Shown here: in pieces, positions 1 through 11,520 of the stretch
How the letters are laid out: every line of letters begins with the position of its first letter
How positions within the stretch are numbered: the first letter of the stretch is position 1
NCBI GenBank assembly: GCA_032718475.1
Contig: JAUCBJ010007473.1
Location: 1 to 64,000, forward strand
Length of the DNA stretch: 64,000 nucleotides
Reading direction: 5' to 3'
DNA from: Nemertoderma westbladi
Taxonomy: Eukaryota > Xenacoelomorpha > Nemertodermatida > Nemertodermatidae
Notes under the pieces: model-generated
Database searches by the model: none
What the model saw: only the letters and a program-made list of their open reading frames with translations
Told to the model about the DNA's origin: nothing
Made by a program: the position numbers and the translations under genes

Positions 1-834
1 GTCTCCAGTCTGCCCTACCGGGACAGTCTAGCAAACCGTCGGTTGCCAACATTTCCCTACCCAGTTGCAGCGGAAACTTCCCCTCAATAGGGAAACACAG
101 ACGGCAGTCATCGATTTCCACTAGAAAGTATGAACCGTTAGGAACGCCCTCCGAACCCTTGGGTAGCTCCAATAGTTCCACCCCAGCCGCGGAACAATGT
201 TCATTAACAATATTTTTTATTCTGTGTGTTTTAGGAACCGGTACAACCTGGATCTGTAAGTGAGTTTGTTTAAAGTTCCGTTCAAACGACACAAGTGTCT
301 TACCACGCGACTCGTAGTAACTTAGCAACGCTGTTCTATAACACTCGATCTCTATGGCAACCTCGAAGGTATTTCATTCCCGTTGCTATAGTGACTAATA
401 GGCAGAATAAGGACGTGGTCGGGACAGAGAGGTCCTTTAGCTAAGGCGAGGTAACAATGAGTTCCAACGCTTACCACAAGATGTCGCTCTACTTGCGGAC
501 TAGCTAAACAGAACCAGCAGTCGTCTGAGTTACCGGTTCTAGAACGTTTCTTCGCACTACTTCCGGTTGGGTTTCCGCCTTCCGATTGACGTTTCATTCG
601 TTTAATTTCGGTTTCGTTGAAGAAATACTGACTGGAGGACTCCGGATTGGGTGTCGCTAGGATACCGGCCTCGGTGTAGGGGCATTCCGACGTGCCGTCC
701 GGTTGGTGGGTGAGTTCCGGACGAGTTGTCCGGGACATCGGGCGAATTGAGAAGGCGTATAAATGTTTGTGGGAACTGGAGATGGGCGCGAGGGCGATAA
801 AACGGGTGGGATGGGAGGCGGATTCCTGGAGGAT
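1..834 (-). CDS. CWF19L1: CWF19L1 coding exon 3 (partial, frameshifted)
   Basis: Acceptor TTTTAG ends at 835; the exon opens with ILQESASHPTRFIALAP, exactly continuing exon 2. It carries the CwfJ C-terminal domain 1 (CWFCLASP to HVLILPISHY). In that frame a TAG stop occurs at 352-354, but from about 366 leftward another frame carries the expected continuation EVAIEIECYRTALLSYYESR and then CwfJ domain 2 up to the window edge. The join needs one extra base, so either the allele is broken or one base was lost in sequencing or assembly. Confidence 0.88.
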
Positions 835-3800
835 CTAAAACGGATAGAAATAAACAGTTGAGAGATTGAAATGGAATTGGAAGTCCATTTTCCTAAGCAG
901 CTTAAAAAATCCATATAAGTCAAATAAAAGTGAACAGCCCCTCATGAGATACAATTCTACTAATGTGATGATCTTGGGTTAATTCGATCAGCAATAATTG
1001 ATTTAGACAGAATAAAAACCTTTAACATTTAAGTATCACTGCACACTCTTTATGGTGCCACTGCACACTCTTTATGGTGCCACTGCACACTCTTTATGGT
1101 GCCACTGCACACTCTTTATGGTACCACTGCACACTCTTTATGGTGCCACTGCACACTCTTTATGGTACCACTGCACACTCTTTATGGTGCCACTGCACAC
1201 TCTTTATGGTGCCACTGCACACTCTTTATGGTGCCACTGCACACTCTTTATGGTGCCACTGCACACTCTTTATGGTGCCACTGCACACTCTTTATGGTGC
1301 CACTGCACACTCTTTATGGTGCCACTGCACACTCTTTATGGTGCCACTGCACACTCTTTATGGTGCCACTGCACACTCTTTATGGTGCCACTGCACACTC
1401 TTTATGGTGCCACTGCACACTCTTTATGGTGCCACTGCACACTCTTTATGGTGCCACTGCACACTCTTTATGGTGCCACTGCACACTCTTTATGGTGCCA
1501 CTGCACACTCTTTATGGTGCCACTGCACACTCTTTATGGTGCCACTGCACACTCTTTATGGTGCCACTGCACACTCTTTATGGTGCCACTGCACACTCTT
1601 TATGGTGCCACTGCACACTCTTTATGGTATCACTGCACACTCTTTATGGTGCCACTGCACACTCTTTATGGTGCCACTGCACACTCTTTATGGTGCCACT
1701 GCACACTCTTTATGGTGCCACTGCACACTCTTTATGGTATCACTGCACACTCTTTATGGTGCCACTGCACACTCTTTATGGTGCCACTGCACACTCTTTA
1801 TGGTGCCACTGCACACTCTTTATGGTGCCACTGCACACTCTTTATGGTGCCACTGCACACTCTTTATGGTGCCACTGCACACTCTTTATGGTGCCACTGC
1901 ACACTCTTTATGGTGCCACTGCACACTCTTTATGGTGCCACTGCACACTCTTTATGGTGCCACTGCACACTCTTTATGGTATCACTGCACACTCTTTATG
2001 GTGCCACTGCACACTCTTTATGGTACCACTGCACACTCTTTATGGTGCCACTGCACACTCTTTATGGTGCCACTGCACACTCTTTATGGTGCCACTGCAC
2101 ACTCTTTATGGTGTCACTGCACACTCTTTATGGTGCCACTGCACACTCTTTATGGTATCACTGCACACTCTTTATGGTGCCACTGCACACTCTTTATGGT
2201 GCCACTGCACACTCTTTATGGTGCCACTGCACACTCTTTATGGTGCCACTGCACACTCTTTATGGTGCCACTGCACACTCTTTATGGTACCACTGCACAC
2301 TCTTTATGGTGCCACTGCACACTCTTTATGGTGCCACTGCACACTCTTTATGGTACCACTGCACACTCTTTATGGTGCCACTGCACACTCTTTATGGTGC
2401 CACTGCACACTCTTTATGGTACCACTGCACACTCTTTATGGTGCCACTGCACACTCTTTATGGTGCCACTGCACACTCTTTATGGTACCACTGCACACTC
2501 TTTATGGTGCCACTGCACACTCTTTATGGTGCCACTGCACACTCTTTATGGTGCCACTGCACACTCTTTATGGTATCACTGCACACTCTTTATGGTACCA
2601 CTGCACACTCTTTATGGTGCCACTGCACACTCTTTATGGTGCCACTGCACACTCTTTATGGTATCACTGCACACTCTTTATGGTGCCACTGCACACTCTT
2701 TATGGTACCACTGCACACTCTTTATGGTGCCACTGCACACTCTTTATGGTGCCACTGCACACTCTTTATGGTGCCACTGCACACTCTTTATGGTGTCACT
2801 GCACACTCTTTATGGTGCCACTGTACACTCTTTATGGTATCACTGCACACTCTTTATGGTGCCACTGCACACTCTTTATGGTGCCACTGCACACTCTTTA
2901 TGGTGCCACTGCACACTCTTTATGGTGCCACTGCACACTCTTTATGGTGCCACTGCACACTCTTTATGGTGCCACTGCACACTCTTTATGGTGCCACTGC
3001 ACACTCTTTATGGTGCCACTGCACACTCTTTATGGTGCCACTGCACACTCTTTATGGTGCCACTGCACACTCTTTATGGTACCACTGCACACTCTTTATG
3101 GTGCCACTGCACACTCTTTATGGTGCCACTGCACACTCTTTATGGTATCACTGCACACTCTTTATGGTGCCACTGCACACTCTTTATGGTGCCACTGCAC
3201 ACTCTTTATGGTACCACTGCACACTCTTTATGGTGCCACTGCACACTCTTTATGGTGCCACTGCACACTCTTTATGGTGCCACTGCACACTCTTTATGGT
3301 GCCACTGCACACTCTTTATGGTGCCACTGCACACTCTTTATGGTGCCACTGCACACTCTTTATGGTACCACTGCACACTCTTTATGGTACCACTGCACAC
3401 TCTTTATGGTGCCACTGCACACTCTTTATGGTACCACTGCACACTCTTTATGGTGCCACTGCACACTCTTTATGGTGCCACTGCACACTCTTTATGGTGC
3501 CACTGCACACTCTTTATGGTACCACTGCACACTCTTTATGGTATCACTGCACACTCTTTATGGTGCCACTGCACACTCTTTATGGTGCCACTGCACACTC
3601 TTTATGGTGCCACTGCACACTCTTTATGGTGCCACTGCACACTCTTTATGGTGCCACTGCACACTCTTTATGGTGCCACTGCACACTCTTTATGGTACCA
3701 CTGCACACTCTTTATGGTGCCACTGCACACTCTTTATGGTACCACTGCACACTCTTTATGGTGCCACTGCACACTCTTTATGGTGCCACTGCACACTCTT

Positions 3801-6800
3801 TATGGTACCACTGCACACTCTTTATGGTGCCACTGCACACTCTTTATGGTACCACTGCACACTCTTTATGGTGCCACTGCACACTCTTTATGGTGCCACT
3901 GCACACTCTTTATGGTGCCACTGCACACTCTTTATGGTGCCACTGCACACTCTTTATGGTGCCACTGCACACTCTTTATGGTGCCACTGCACACTCTTTA
4001 TGGTGCCACTGCACACTCTTTATGGTGCCACAGCACACTCTTTATGGTGCCACTGCACACTCTTTATGGTACCACTGCACACTCTTTATGGTGCCACTGC
4101 ACACTCTTTATGGTGCCACTGCACACTCTTTATGGTGCCACTGCACACTCTTTATGGTGCCACTGCACACTCTTTATGGTGCCACTGCACACTCTTTATG
4201 GTACCACTGCACACTCTTTATGGTACCACTGCACACTCTTTATGGTACCACTGCACACTCTTTATGGTGCCACTGCACACTCTTTATGGTGCCACTGCAC
4301 ACTCTTTATGGTGCCACAGCACACTCTTTATGGTGCCACTGCACACTCTTTATGGTGCCACTGCACACTCTTTATGGTACCACTGCACACTCTTTATGGT
4401 ACCACTGCACACTCTTTATGGTGCCACTGCACACTCTTTATGGTACCACTGCACACTCTTTATGGTGCCACTGCACACTCTTTATGGTACCACTGCACAC
4501 TCTTTATGGTGCCACTGCACACTCTTTATGGTGCCACTGCACACTCTTTATGGTGCCACTGCACACTCTTTATGGTGCCACTGCACACTCTTTATGGTGC
4601 CACTGCACACTCTTTATGGTGCCACTGCACACTCTTTATGGTGCCACTGCACACTCTTTATGGTGCCACTGCACACTCTTTATGGTACCACTGCACACTC
4701 TTTATGGTACCACTGCACACTCTTTATGGTACCACTGCACACTCTTTATGGTGCCACAGCACACTCTTTATGGTATCACTGCACACTCTTTATGGTGCCA
4801 CTGCACACTCTTTATGGTACCACTGCACACTCTTTATGGTGCCACTGCACACTCTTTATGGTGCCACTGCACACTCTTTATGGTGCCACTGCACACTCTT
4901 TATGGTGCCACTGCACACTCTTTATGGTGCCACTGCACACTCTTTATGGTGCCACTGCACACTCTTTATGGTACCACTGCACACTCTTTATGGTACCACT
5001 GCACACTCTTTATGGTACCACTGCACACTCTTTATGGTGCCACTGCACACTCTTTATGGTGCCACTGCACACTCTTTATGGTGCCACTGCACACTCTTTA
5101 TGGTGCCACTGCACACTCTTTATGGTGCCACTGCACACTCTTTATGGTGCCACTGCACACTCTTTATGGTACCACTGCACACTCTTTATGGTGCCACTGC
5201 ACACTCTTTATGGTGCCACTGCACACTCTTTATGGTGCCACTGCACACTCTTTATGGTGCCACTGCACACTCTTTATGGTACCACTGCACACTCTTTATG
5301 GTACCACTGCACACTCTTTATGGTACCACTGCACACTCTTTATGGTGCCACAGCACACTCTTTATGGTGCCACTGCACACTCTTTATGGTGCCACTGCAC
5401 ACTCTTTATGGTACCACTGCACACTCTTTATGGTGCCACTGCACACTCTTTATGGTGCCACTGCACACTCTTTATGGTGCCACTGCACACTCTTTATGGT
5501 ACCACTGCACACTCTTTATGGTGCCACTGCACACTCTTTATGGTATCACTGCACACTCTTTATGGTACCACTGCACACTCTTTATGGTACCACTGCACAC
5601 TCTTTATGGTACCACTGCACACTCTTTATGGTACCACTGCACACTCTTTATGGTGCCACTGCACACTCTTTATGGTGCCACAGCACACTCTTTATGGTGC
5701 CACTGCACACTCTTTATGGTACCACTGCACACTCTTTATGGTACCACTGCACACTCTTTATGGTACCACTGCACACTCTTTATGGTACCACTACACACTC
5801 TTTATGGTCCACTGCACACTCTTTATGGTGCCACGCACACTCTTTATGGTGCCACTGCACACTCTTTATGGTGCCACTGCACACTCTTTATGGTGCCACT
5901 GCACACTCTTTATGGTACCACTGCACACTCTTTATGGTACCACTGCACACTCTTTATGGTGCCACTGCACACTCTTTATGGTGCCACAGCACACTCTTTA
6001 TGGTGCCACTGCACACTCTTTATGGTGCCACTGCACACTCTTTATGGTGCCACTGCACACTCTTTATGGTACCACTGCACACTCTTTATGGTACCACTGC
6101 ACACTCTTTATGGTGCCACTGCACACTCTTTATGGTGCCACTGCACACTCTTTATGGTATCACTGCACACTCTTTATGGTGCCACTGCAAACTCTTTATA
6201 ATAATAATAATAATAATAATAATTTATTTATAACGCGCCTTTTAAGGGCAATAAATCAAGGCGCAGGTACGCGTACACAATTAGTTAATTACGTATTCTA
6301 ACGAAAAGTAGTGTGTTTTCAGCCGCGACTTAAACAATTCCACGGTGTGTGCACTGCGGACCGAATAAGGGAGAGCGTTCCATAAACGGGGCTATTAGCC
6401 GCTATTATCGAAAATTCATGTTTTTTTGTATTTTTTAATCAGAAATTATTGACATAAAATTGGGTTGTTCAGATATGAACTACAATTCTACCACCTAGTT
6501 GTGGCAGGGGTGGGGGCGGGTTGGAGGGCGGGTATTGGGGGGTGTAATCTGCTGGGTCCATGTGGTGTAGAGCTGTCGACACATATCCATTCACTCTGAA
6601 TGTACTGACACAAACCTTGTGGTTTCTATACGGGAGTCTCTCATAATAAATTCCGTGTTTCCCCGCTAAATGGTATCGTGGACGCAGCGCTAAGGCAACA
6701 TCTCCCAGCAACGGCGACCCAGTATCCATGGAAACGTCGGGTTTACCAGCGAACTTGGCGACGCCACGGGGCCACTCCGAGGTGAGCAGAAGGTCTACGC

Positions 6801-7606
6801 CGACGAACCGCGGGTCGCAGGTAAGGTTCCCTATGAGATTGGAGCACGCCTCCTTGCGGAGAATGCAGGTATCGGAGAGGGCGGAGTCCGCGCCGCTGAG
6901 GTAGGCGATGAGGAGACCCTGGGCGGTGCGCCAATAGCCGGAGACTCCAAGGTAGAAGAGGTTTGGACACAGCTCTCTGCCGCCAATGCCTTCCGCGAAC
7001 CGAGCAGCACCCTCCCCGCTATCGTTATCGCGCTGTTGGTAAAACTTTACCAATTCCGGCTGGTTGGGCCCGAGAATAAATGTGGCGATCGGGATTACTT
7101 TTTCTCCTAAAATGTTAATTTATTAACTTTATAATTACAAATAACAGAATAATGTTGGACTGCAGATATTGAAGTAGGCCTACCTGTATTAATTACCGTA
7201 TTTCCCGCAAGATAAATAATGCAGAATATTATTTTTACTATACTATGCTCGATATATTTTATTTAACCAGTGTAAATCTGTACAGGACAGCAGAACAGAA
7301 TACGCCTTTCATTTCGGTACCGGTACCCTGGTACCTGTGATATAGGCCTACTGACATACTGCGGACCTACCCTGCGAGCGTACCGGTACCTGTGATATAC
7401 TGATTCCATTCAGCCTCTGCTTCTCGCGAACACCCGAAAAAATCACCAACGCAATAAAGTGTATCAATATCTGGTTGTTTCTTCAGTATCTTGTATACTT
7501 TCTTGTATAGCTGATTTAAATTCCCCTCCACATCTCCAACCACCAACACCTTGACACTATCAGAGCTACTGGTAGTGTTGCTACAGCTACTGTCATATTT
7601 GGACAT
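1..7606 (-). CDS. CWF19L1: CWF19-like protein 1 gene, 5' three exons, incomplete at left edge
   Basis: Three minus-strand exons splice in frame: 7606-7390, 7106-6616 and 834-1, the last running off the window. Donors are GT and acceptors TTTTAG; the junctions use phase 1 then phase 0. The product starts with a phosphoesterase-like domain (GDVEG near residues 23-27, then CVGDFFG), continues through YYERLPYRNH at the end of exon 2 and RFIALAP early in exon 3, and ends in the HIT-like CwfJ C-terminal domains (CWFCLASP, GTHCYLALAKG, HVLILP, then SFERNFKQTHLQIQVVP and FPLQLGREML). Known of the family: nuclear, spliceosome-associated, related to yeast Drn1 and fission yeast Cwf19, linked to lariat debranching. 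Exon 3 has an apparent 1-base frameshift near 363-370. Intron 2 (835-6615) is occupied mainly by satellite DNA. It is the only clear host gene in the window. Confidence 0.93.
1034..6199. repeat. 22-bp satellite array in CWF19L1 intron 2
   Basis: About 235 head-to-tail copies of a 22-bp unit built on CACTCTTTATGGTGCCACTG. Variants sit mainly at one place: GGTGCC, GGTACC, GGTATC, GGTGTC. A rarer CACAGC variant appears only after about 4029, spaced by exact multiples of 22 (13, 20, 27 and 15 units) until two 1-base deletions near 5809 and 5834. The first 600 bp are nearly uniform; the right half is richer in GGTACC. Because 22 is not a multiple of three and the unit lacks stops, all three forward frames stay open for more than 1,700 codons; this is not a gene. 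About 200 bp on its left (835-1033) shows nothing else. Confidence 0.97.
6197..6393 (-). mobile_element. 3' end of a truncated LINE with (ATT)n tail
   Basis: On the minus strand the segment reads PRLWNALPYSVRSA, then VELFKSRLKTHYF and a stop, the typical C-terminus of CR1/L2/Jockey-type reverse transcriptase ORFs. About 75 bp of 3' sequence follows and then an (ATT)n tail of eight or nine units at 6197-6222. The tail abuts the last 22-bp satellite unit. Everything 5' of this is missing. It lies inside CWF19L1 intron 2, on the same strand as the gene. Confidence 0.75.
6616..7106 (-). CDS. CWF19L1: CWF19L1 coding exon 2
   Basis: Starts after acceptor TTTTAG; the first two bases complete a glycine codon and the frame continues EKVIPIATFILGPNQPEL. 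Conserved blocks follow: ELCPNLFYLG, GVDLLLTSEWP, LRPRYHLAG and YYERLPYRNHK. The 491-bp exon ends AAG before GTTTGT, in phase 0. An ATG-less open frame continues past the donor to 6469 but loses family similarity there. Confidence 0.92.
7390..7606 (-). CDS. CWF19L1: CWF19L1 coding exon 1
   Basis: Begins at an ATG at 7606 (MSKYDSS) and encodes 72 codons plus one base. After a short serine/threonine-rich leader it shows the family's first strand VKVLVVGDVEGNL and then DTLYCVGDFFG. The exon ends ACAG before GTACCG; reading on past the donor gives a stop after five codons, which supports splicing. Intron 1 is 283 bp (7107-7389). Confidence 0.92.
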
Positions 7607-7715
7607 ACTATCGCCAATCTGCCTACTCAGCTAGGCCTACTACTCTACTGTTGCTTACAGCTACAGAGCTATACATAAATCAGTGAGTCCAGAGTCAGCC
7701 GAGTCAGAGAAAAAG

Positions 7716-7980
7716 GGGTAAATCTTTTCGACCTACGCGTAGGCCTACGCGTAGCTACGCGTAGCTACGTATATGCATGCATACTTATGGGTAGCACCTA
7801 CGCGTAGTTATACGTAGCACATACGCGTAGGTCGTGTAGGACCTACGCGTAGCTACGCGTAGCACCTACGCGGCTACGCGTAGTTACTGTTAAAACTCTG
7901 AAACTGGTGATATATGACCCAATGTTGCGAACTACGCGTAGCTACGCGTAGTCCTACGCGTAGGTCGAAAAGATTTACCC
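7716..7980. mobile_element. 265-bp MITE rich in CTACGCGTAG palindromes
   Basis: Perfect inverted ends of 28 bp begin GGGTAAATCTTTTCGACC at 7716 and end with the reverse complement at 7980. Both flanks are GAAAAAG (7709-7715 and 7981-7987), a 7-bp target duplication. The body contains many copies of the palindrome CTACGCGTAG or close variants, leaving a small unique core near 7880-7930. No coding capacity. A duplication of 7-8 bp would fit hAT-like or related transposases; the superfamily is inferred only. Confidence 0.88.
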
Positions 7981-8129
7981 GAAAAAGATGTCTGCAAAAT
8001 GGTCAGATGGTAGGCCTAGGCCTACTACAAAGTTATTGCAGCTGGAAAATGATTCTATCTGCAGCCGATATATTGCATTACTGCATTAGGCCTATCAGCC
8101 TATGCCTGTATACTGATGTACTGTAACAG

Positions 8130-8637
8130 TACCGGTAGTATAGTAGTCCTTGGGGCTACCTCATCCCCGACTGCAATACATAACATATACCAGTTAAGCA
8201 GTGCGAGTCGTCTACGTAATCAAGTCGATGCACTCCAACGCAAGTGCATCAGGTTCTGCCTGGGACTTGACTCTCGAGCGAATATTGGTGCTGCCCATTT
8301 TGTAGATATAAACTGGCTTCCAATTACCGAACGTACCCACCAGATAATATTAACCCACATGTTTAATATCCACGCAAAGACAGCCCCGGCTTATATGCGC
8401 GACATGGTTATTTTTACTGAACCTTCTCACCTCCTACGTAACGGAGCCACACACGCTTTACTACCCCAGAAACACACGGTAGCAGCCACACAGTCGTTCT
8501 CCTACCTTGGCCCATATCTGTGGAATAAACTCCCCAATGCGATCAAAGAAATTAGAAGTGTGGAAAGTTTTAAGCATAAGTTAAAGGATCACTTTTTAGA
8601 ACTTTTATCCACCAATGAATTGTCGTCATATAAGTAA
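8130..8637 (+). pseudogene. LINE reverse transcriptase C-terminal fragment
   Basis: Open frame ending at 8637 with the post-catalytic features of CR1/L2-like reverse transcriptases: LQRKCIRFCLGLDSRANIGA, then FVDINWLPITER, PAYMRDM and PYLWNKLPNAIKEI. The catalytic motifs A, B and C are absent, so it is a 5'-truncated relic. It has no stop inside, which suggests it is not very old. The first residues upstream of about 8150 are probably not part of the element. Confidence 0.85.
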
Positions 8638-9307
8638 CTTATAATTTTTTACCATCGATATTTTATATTTTATATCATTTTACCTTCCACATTAACTCAA
8701 ACAAAAGATTGAAGATCCATTTTTAGAATTTTTATTTAATAGTAAATGTTTTATATTTTTGATTTATACATTATTTTAGAATTTTTATCCTGCACGAGAG
8801 CACGACCTTATACCTTTTATTCTAAACCCCAATCTACAGGACCCCTGTGGAAATGAGACTATGTCTCTCAGGGTAATCCTGGACAAACAAAGCTTACACT
8901 ATGACGATTCAGAACTATTTACTCTACTCTGCCGTGCAATTACTGCTCTATACTGTATAAAATATATTATAATTTTTAATTATTTTTGCATTCCCAAATA
9001 TGGTGCGTCACCTTAACCTTCTTAATTTTTCGGTATATTTCTGAATTTATCACCTCTGTTTTTTTAACTTTTATACACTTGCCTAACCGAAACACGTTTT
9101 TAGCCTGACAGAATTATATAATTGTTTAATTTGAACTACAAACCGAAAGAAAATAATTGTATCTAATTTAATTTATGTACGTAATTTGCACTCTGCCTTA
9201 CCATACAGTATATAATTTTCTTAATGGTTGTGTTTATATCTACTTATATGTCGGTATGTCTATACTTTACTTCGTTTGTCAAATAAATAATTCCAATTCC
9301 AATTCCA
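8130..9307 (+). mobile_element. 5'-truncated LINE 3' end with (AATTCC)n tail
   Basis: Contains the end of a reverse transcriptase ORF (to 8637), then a 670-bp 3' untranslated region with the phrase TGTGGAAATGAGACTATGTC before GGGTAATCCTGGACAA, and ends in three AATTCC repeats at about 9288-9306. Short microsatellite tails of this sort are usual for CR1/L2-type elements. No other part of the element is present. Confidence 0.85.
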
Positions 9308-9620
9308 AGCCCCGTTCACATCCAACGGAACGGTACACCGCGCGGTGTACCGCAGGCCCAGCGGTACACCGCTGAGTGTGAACGACCCTGCGGTTTTCGA
9401 GCGGTGTCTGTGCGGTAAATGATTTTGATTACCGCTGACATGAACGACCCAACAGGTAGTTGTGCGGTACACCGCGCGGTTTACCGCAGCCCATTGAAAT
9501 AATGTTAATAAAATTATTGTCTAGACTGTTGAATTAACTGTGAACAGATATAGACGACAATTTACCGCAACGGTACCGCTGCGGTTCCGCTGCGGTTACC
9601 GCGCGGTTTACCGCTGGATT
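9308..9620. mobile_element. Palindromic GCGGTA-rich repeat, possible MITE end
   Basis: Begins CCCCGTTCACATCCAACGG directly after the LINE tail and is full of short inverted words such as CGGTACACCGC and GCGGTTTACCGC. The motif GTGTGAACGACCC recurs inside. A matching terminus in opposite orientation, GTTGGATGTGAACGGGCC, lies at about 13816-13833. The two may be the ends of one interrupted foldback element or two members of one family. Confidence 0.45.
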
Positions 9621-9917
9621 TAGAAACATGTTCTAATTACAGATTTACCGCACAGCTTATTCTATGGGGAAGTACATAAACCCACTCTTATGTGACTATT
9701 ATTATTATTGTTGTTGTTTAAATAATTTGGCGGGGAATTCAATTGTAGTAATACTGCCGGTTATCTCCTAATCCCTTCATTAGTTTGGAACGAGAGAAGA
9801 CCCCAGCATCTCCCTCACGTCCGTAGCTCCCAATTTCTATGTACCGGTACGTAAAGCGGCATTTCGCATCGCAAACTGCCAGCATTATAGTGCTGAAATA
9901 GTCCTTATAATTGTAGA

Positions 9918-9962
9918 ACAAGGATCCCGACGGATCCCGAAGGATCCCCAAGGATCCCGACG
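9918..9962. repeat. Short GGATCCCGA tandem repeat
   Basis: Four slightly diverged copies of a 10-11 bp word around GGATCCC in a row. Too short to interpret. Confidence 0.6.
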
Positions 9963-10198
9963 AATTTGGGCATTGAATTTCAAAATGTTTCCCGTCAATA
10001 TATCTGGTAAAACCCCTTAAGTCGATTTTTGGCCATTTTCAGGTTTTTGGTGATTCTGGTACCTTAGATTGATATCCACCATCTGACAAAACCCCACAGA
10101 TTAAAACCACATTAACGGAGAAAAATGCAAAATAAGATCCCGTCTAAATATCGCTTGATCTGTTAAAACCCCCTAAGTAGGAAAAAAAACTCTGTTTA

Positions 10199-10591
10199 GG
10201 GGCCGTCCAAGTATGACGTCAGCACTTTAGGGGGGGGGGGGGAGGGGGGTTGGGAAAATCTGATGACGTGCTGATGAGGGGAGGGGAGGGAGTCAGCCAA
10301 AATCTGACGTCAGCATGTTCATTTATAGGTGCTAGAAGAGATATAGCAGAAGAGTAAATAGCTTGCCTATTTTAATTGTTCGAAGCCCCCCCGAAGGCCC
10401 GTAGCACGACCTTCTGTTTCAGTTACCAGTCACCATGTTTCAGTGATTAGGACGCAAACATTTTTTTAATCTGATTTAGGGGAGGGGGGGGGGGGGGGGG
10501 GGTCAACGCCTATCTGATGACATCTGATTTAGGGGAGGGAGGGGGTCAACATTTTGGGGAAAAGTGCAGACGTCATACTTGGACGGCCCCT
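10199..10591. mobile_element. MITE with GGGGCCGTCCAAG ends and TA duplication
   Basis: The ends are inverted copies of a roughly 30-bp terminus starting GGGGCCGTCCAAGTATGACG and running to GCACTTT with one mismatch. TA dinucleotides flank both sides (10197-10198 and 10592-10593), consistent with a Tc1/mariner- or other TA-inserting transposase. The interior holds long G runs, repeated TCTGATTTAGGGGAGGG and several TGACGTCA-like words. No ORF. Confidence 0.75.
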
Positions 10592-10907
10592 AAGCACCTT
10601 CAATATGGGATTTGATTTCTGATAAAACCCCTTAAATTAGATATTATGGGATTTCTTATTAGTTAAATGTCAGAGGGACTTTTAATGATTCGTTCTGATA
10701 AAACACCGAAAATGCCAGTTTGCCACAATATGATAGGATAATTGGCCTTGGAATAATTAATGGAGTGAGTTTTGAAGTAGGTCTACGGTATTAGTATTAG
10801 AATGAATAGGTTGCCTACTCAACACCTAACATTATATTTAAATAGCTGAAAATTTGTAAAGCTTATTTTAACCTTTGGCGAAAATCTGGGGGGGGGGGGT
10901 ACATGTA

Positions 10908-11128
10908 CACTACTACTACTAGGATCGGCACGCTTCATTGCAGGTGCATTTTAAGAATGCTGTGCCGGCTTGTATACAAAATTGCGCCGCCACAACTCCC
11001 TATCACCCATGACATTTGCTAGATCATCCGCATCTCCAAGGCCAGTGTCCTTTGAAATGCGTCTCAAGAAAGTCATGGGCTGTCCACCATCAGACCATGC
11101 TTATTCGCTCCATGAGACTGCCAAAGTA
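10908..11128 (-). mobile_element. 3' fragment of RTE-like LINE, minus strand
   Basis: The plus-strand text is the inverse of the region 37840-38010: on the minus strand it carries the same run from a GGACAGCCCATGACTTTCTT word to the end of the ORF, then a short 3' UTR and a (TAG)n tail at 10908-10921. So it is another 3' end of the family seen at 37.3-38.0 kb. It lies head-to-head with the plus-strand fragment at 11.2-11.5 kb. Confidence 0.75.
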
Positions 11129-11212
11129 CAAGATTATTTTCAAGTCTACTGGTCAATTTACAAGTTACTTATATAACTGTAGATATCCTCTAGTAGTGAG
11201 TGTAGCCAGAGC

Positions 11213-11512
11213 TTTAAACGCCGAGCTTTATGGTACAATACCACCTGTATCAACCACCCTCCGTGAACGCAGATTAAGATTCAGTGGGCACTGCTGGCGA
11301 AGTAAAGACGAGGTCATACCAGATCTACTTATCTGGCAACCAACTCATGGAAAGCGTAGTCGTGGACGACCGGCCATAACATATATAAATCAACTTGAAA
11401 GGGATACTGAACTTGGGAGAAACGAAATTGCGACAACTATGGAGAATCGGGAAGCCTGGAAGGATCTCATTTCCACTGTCCGAGTTCGCTCGACCTAGTA
11501 GTAGTAGTAGTA
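11213..11512 (+). mobile_element. 3' end of RTE-like LINE with (TAG)n tail
   Basis: Frame ELYGTIPPVSTTLRERRLRF, then SGHCWRSKDEVIPDLLIWQP and a GRPAITYINQLERDTEL block, ending VRVRST and stop at 11498, followed by TAG/GTA repeats to about 11512. This is the post-catalytic C-terminus seen in RTE-like invertebrate LINEs. The last codons and tail match the unit of the satellite at 60630-63604. Upstream sequence (11129-11212) is not clearly part of it. Confidence 0.8.
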
Positions 11513-11520
11513 GTAGTAAG

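Noticed and set aside
1052-6301. Three overlapping plus-strand frames of more than 1,700 codons with a 22-residue repeat
   Set aside because: They are the forward translations of the 22-bp satellite, which has no stop in any frame. The splice-consistent CWF19L1 exons show the array is intronic on the other strand.
6469-6615. Extension of CWF19L1 exon 2 to a stop at 6469
   Set aside because: Family similarity ends at the GTTTGT donor, and exon 3 continues it exactly in phase.
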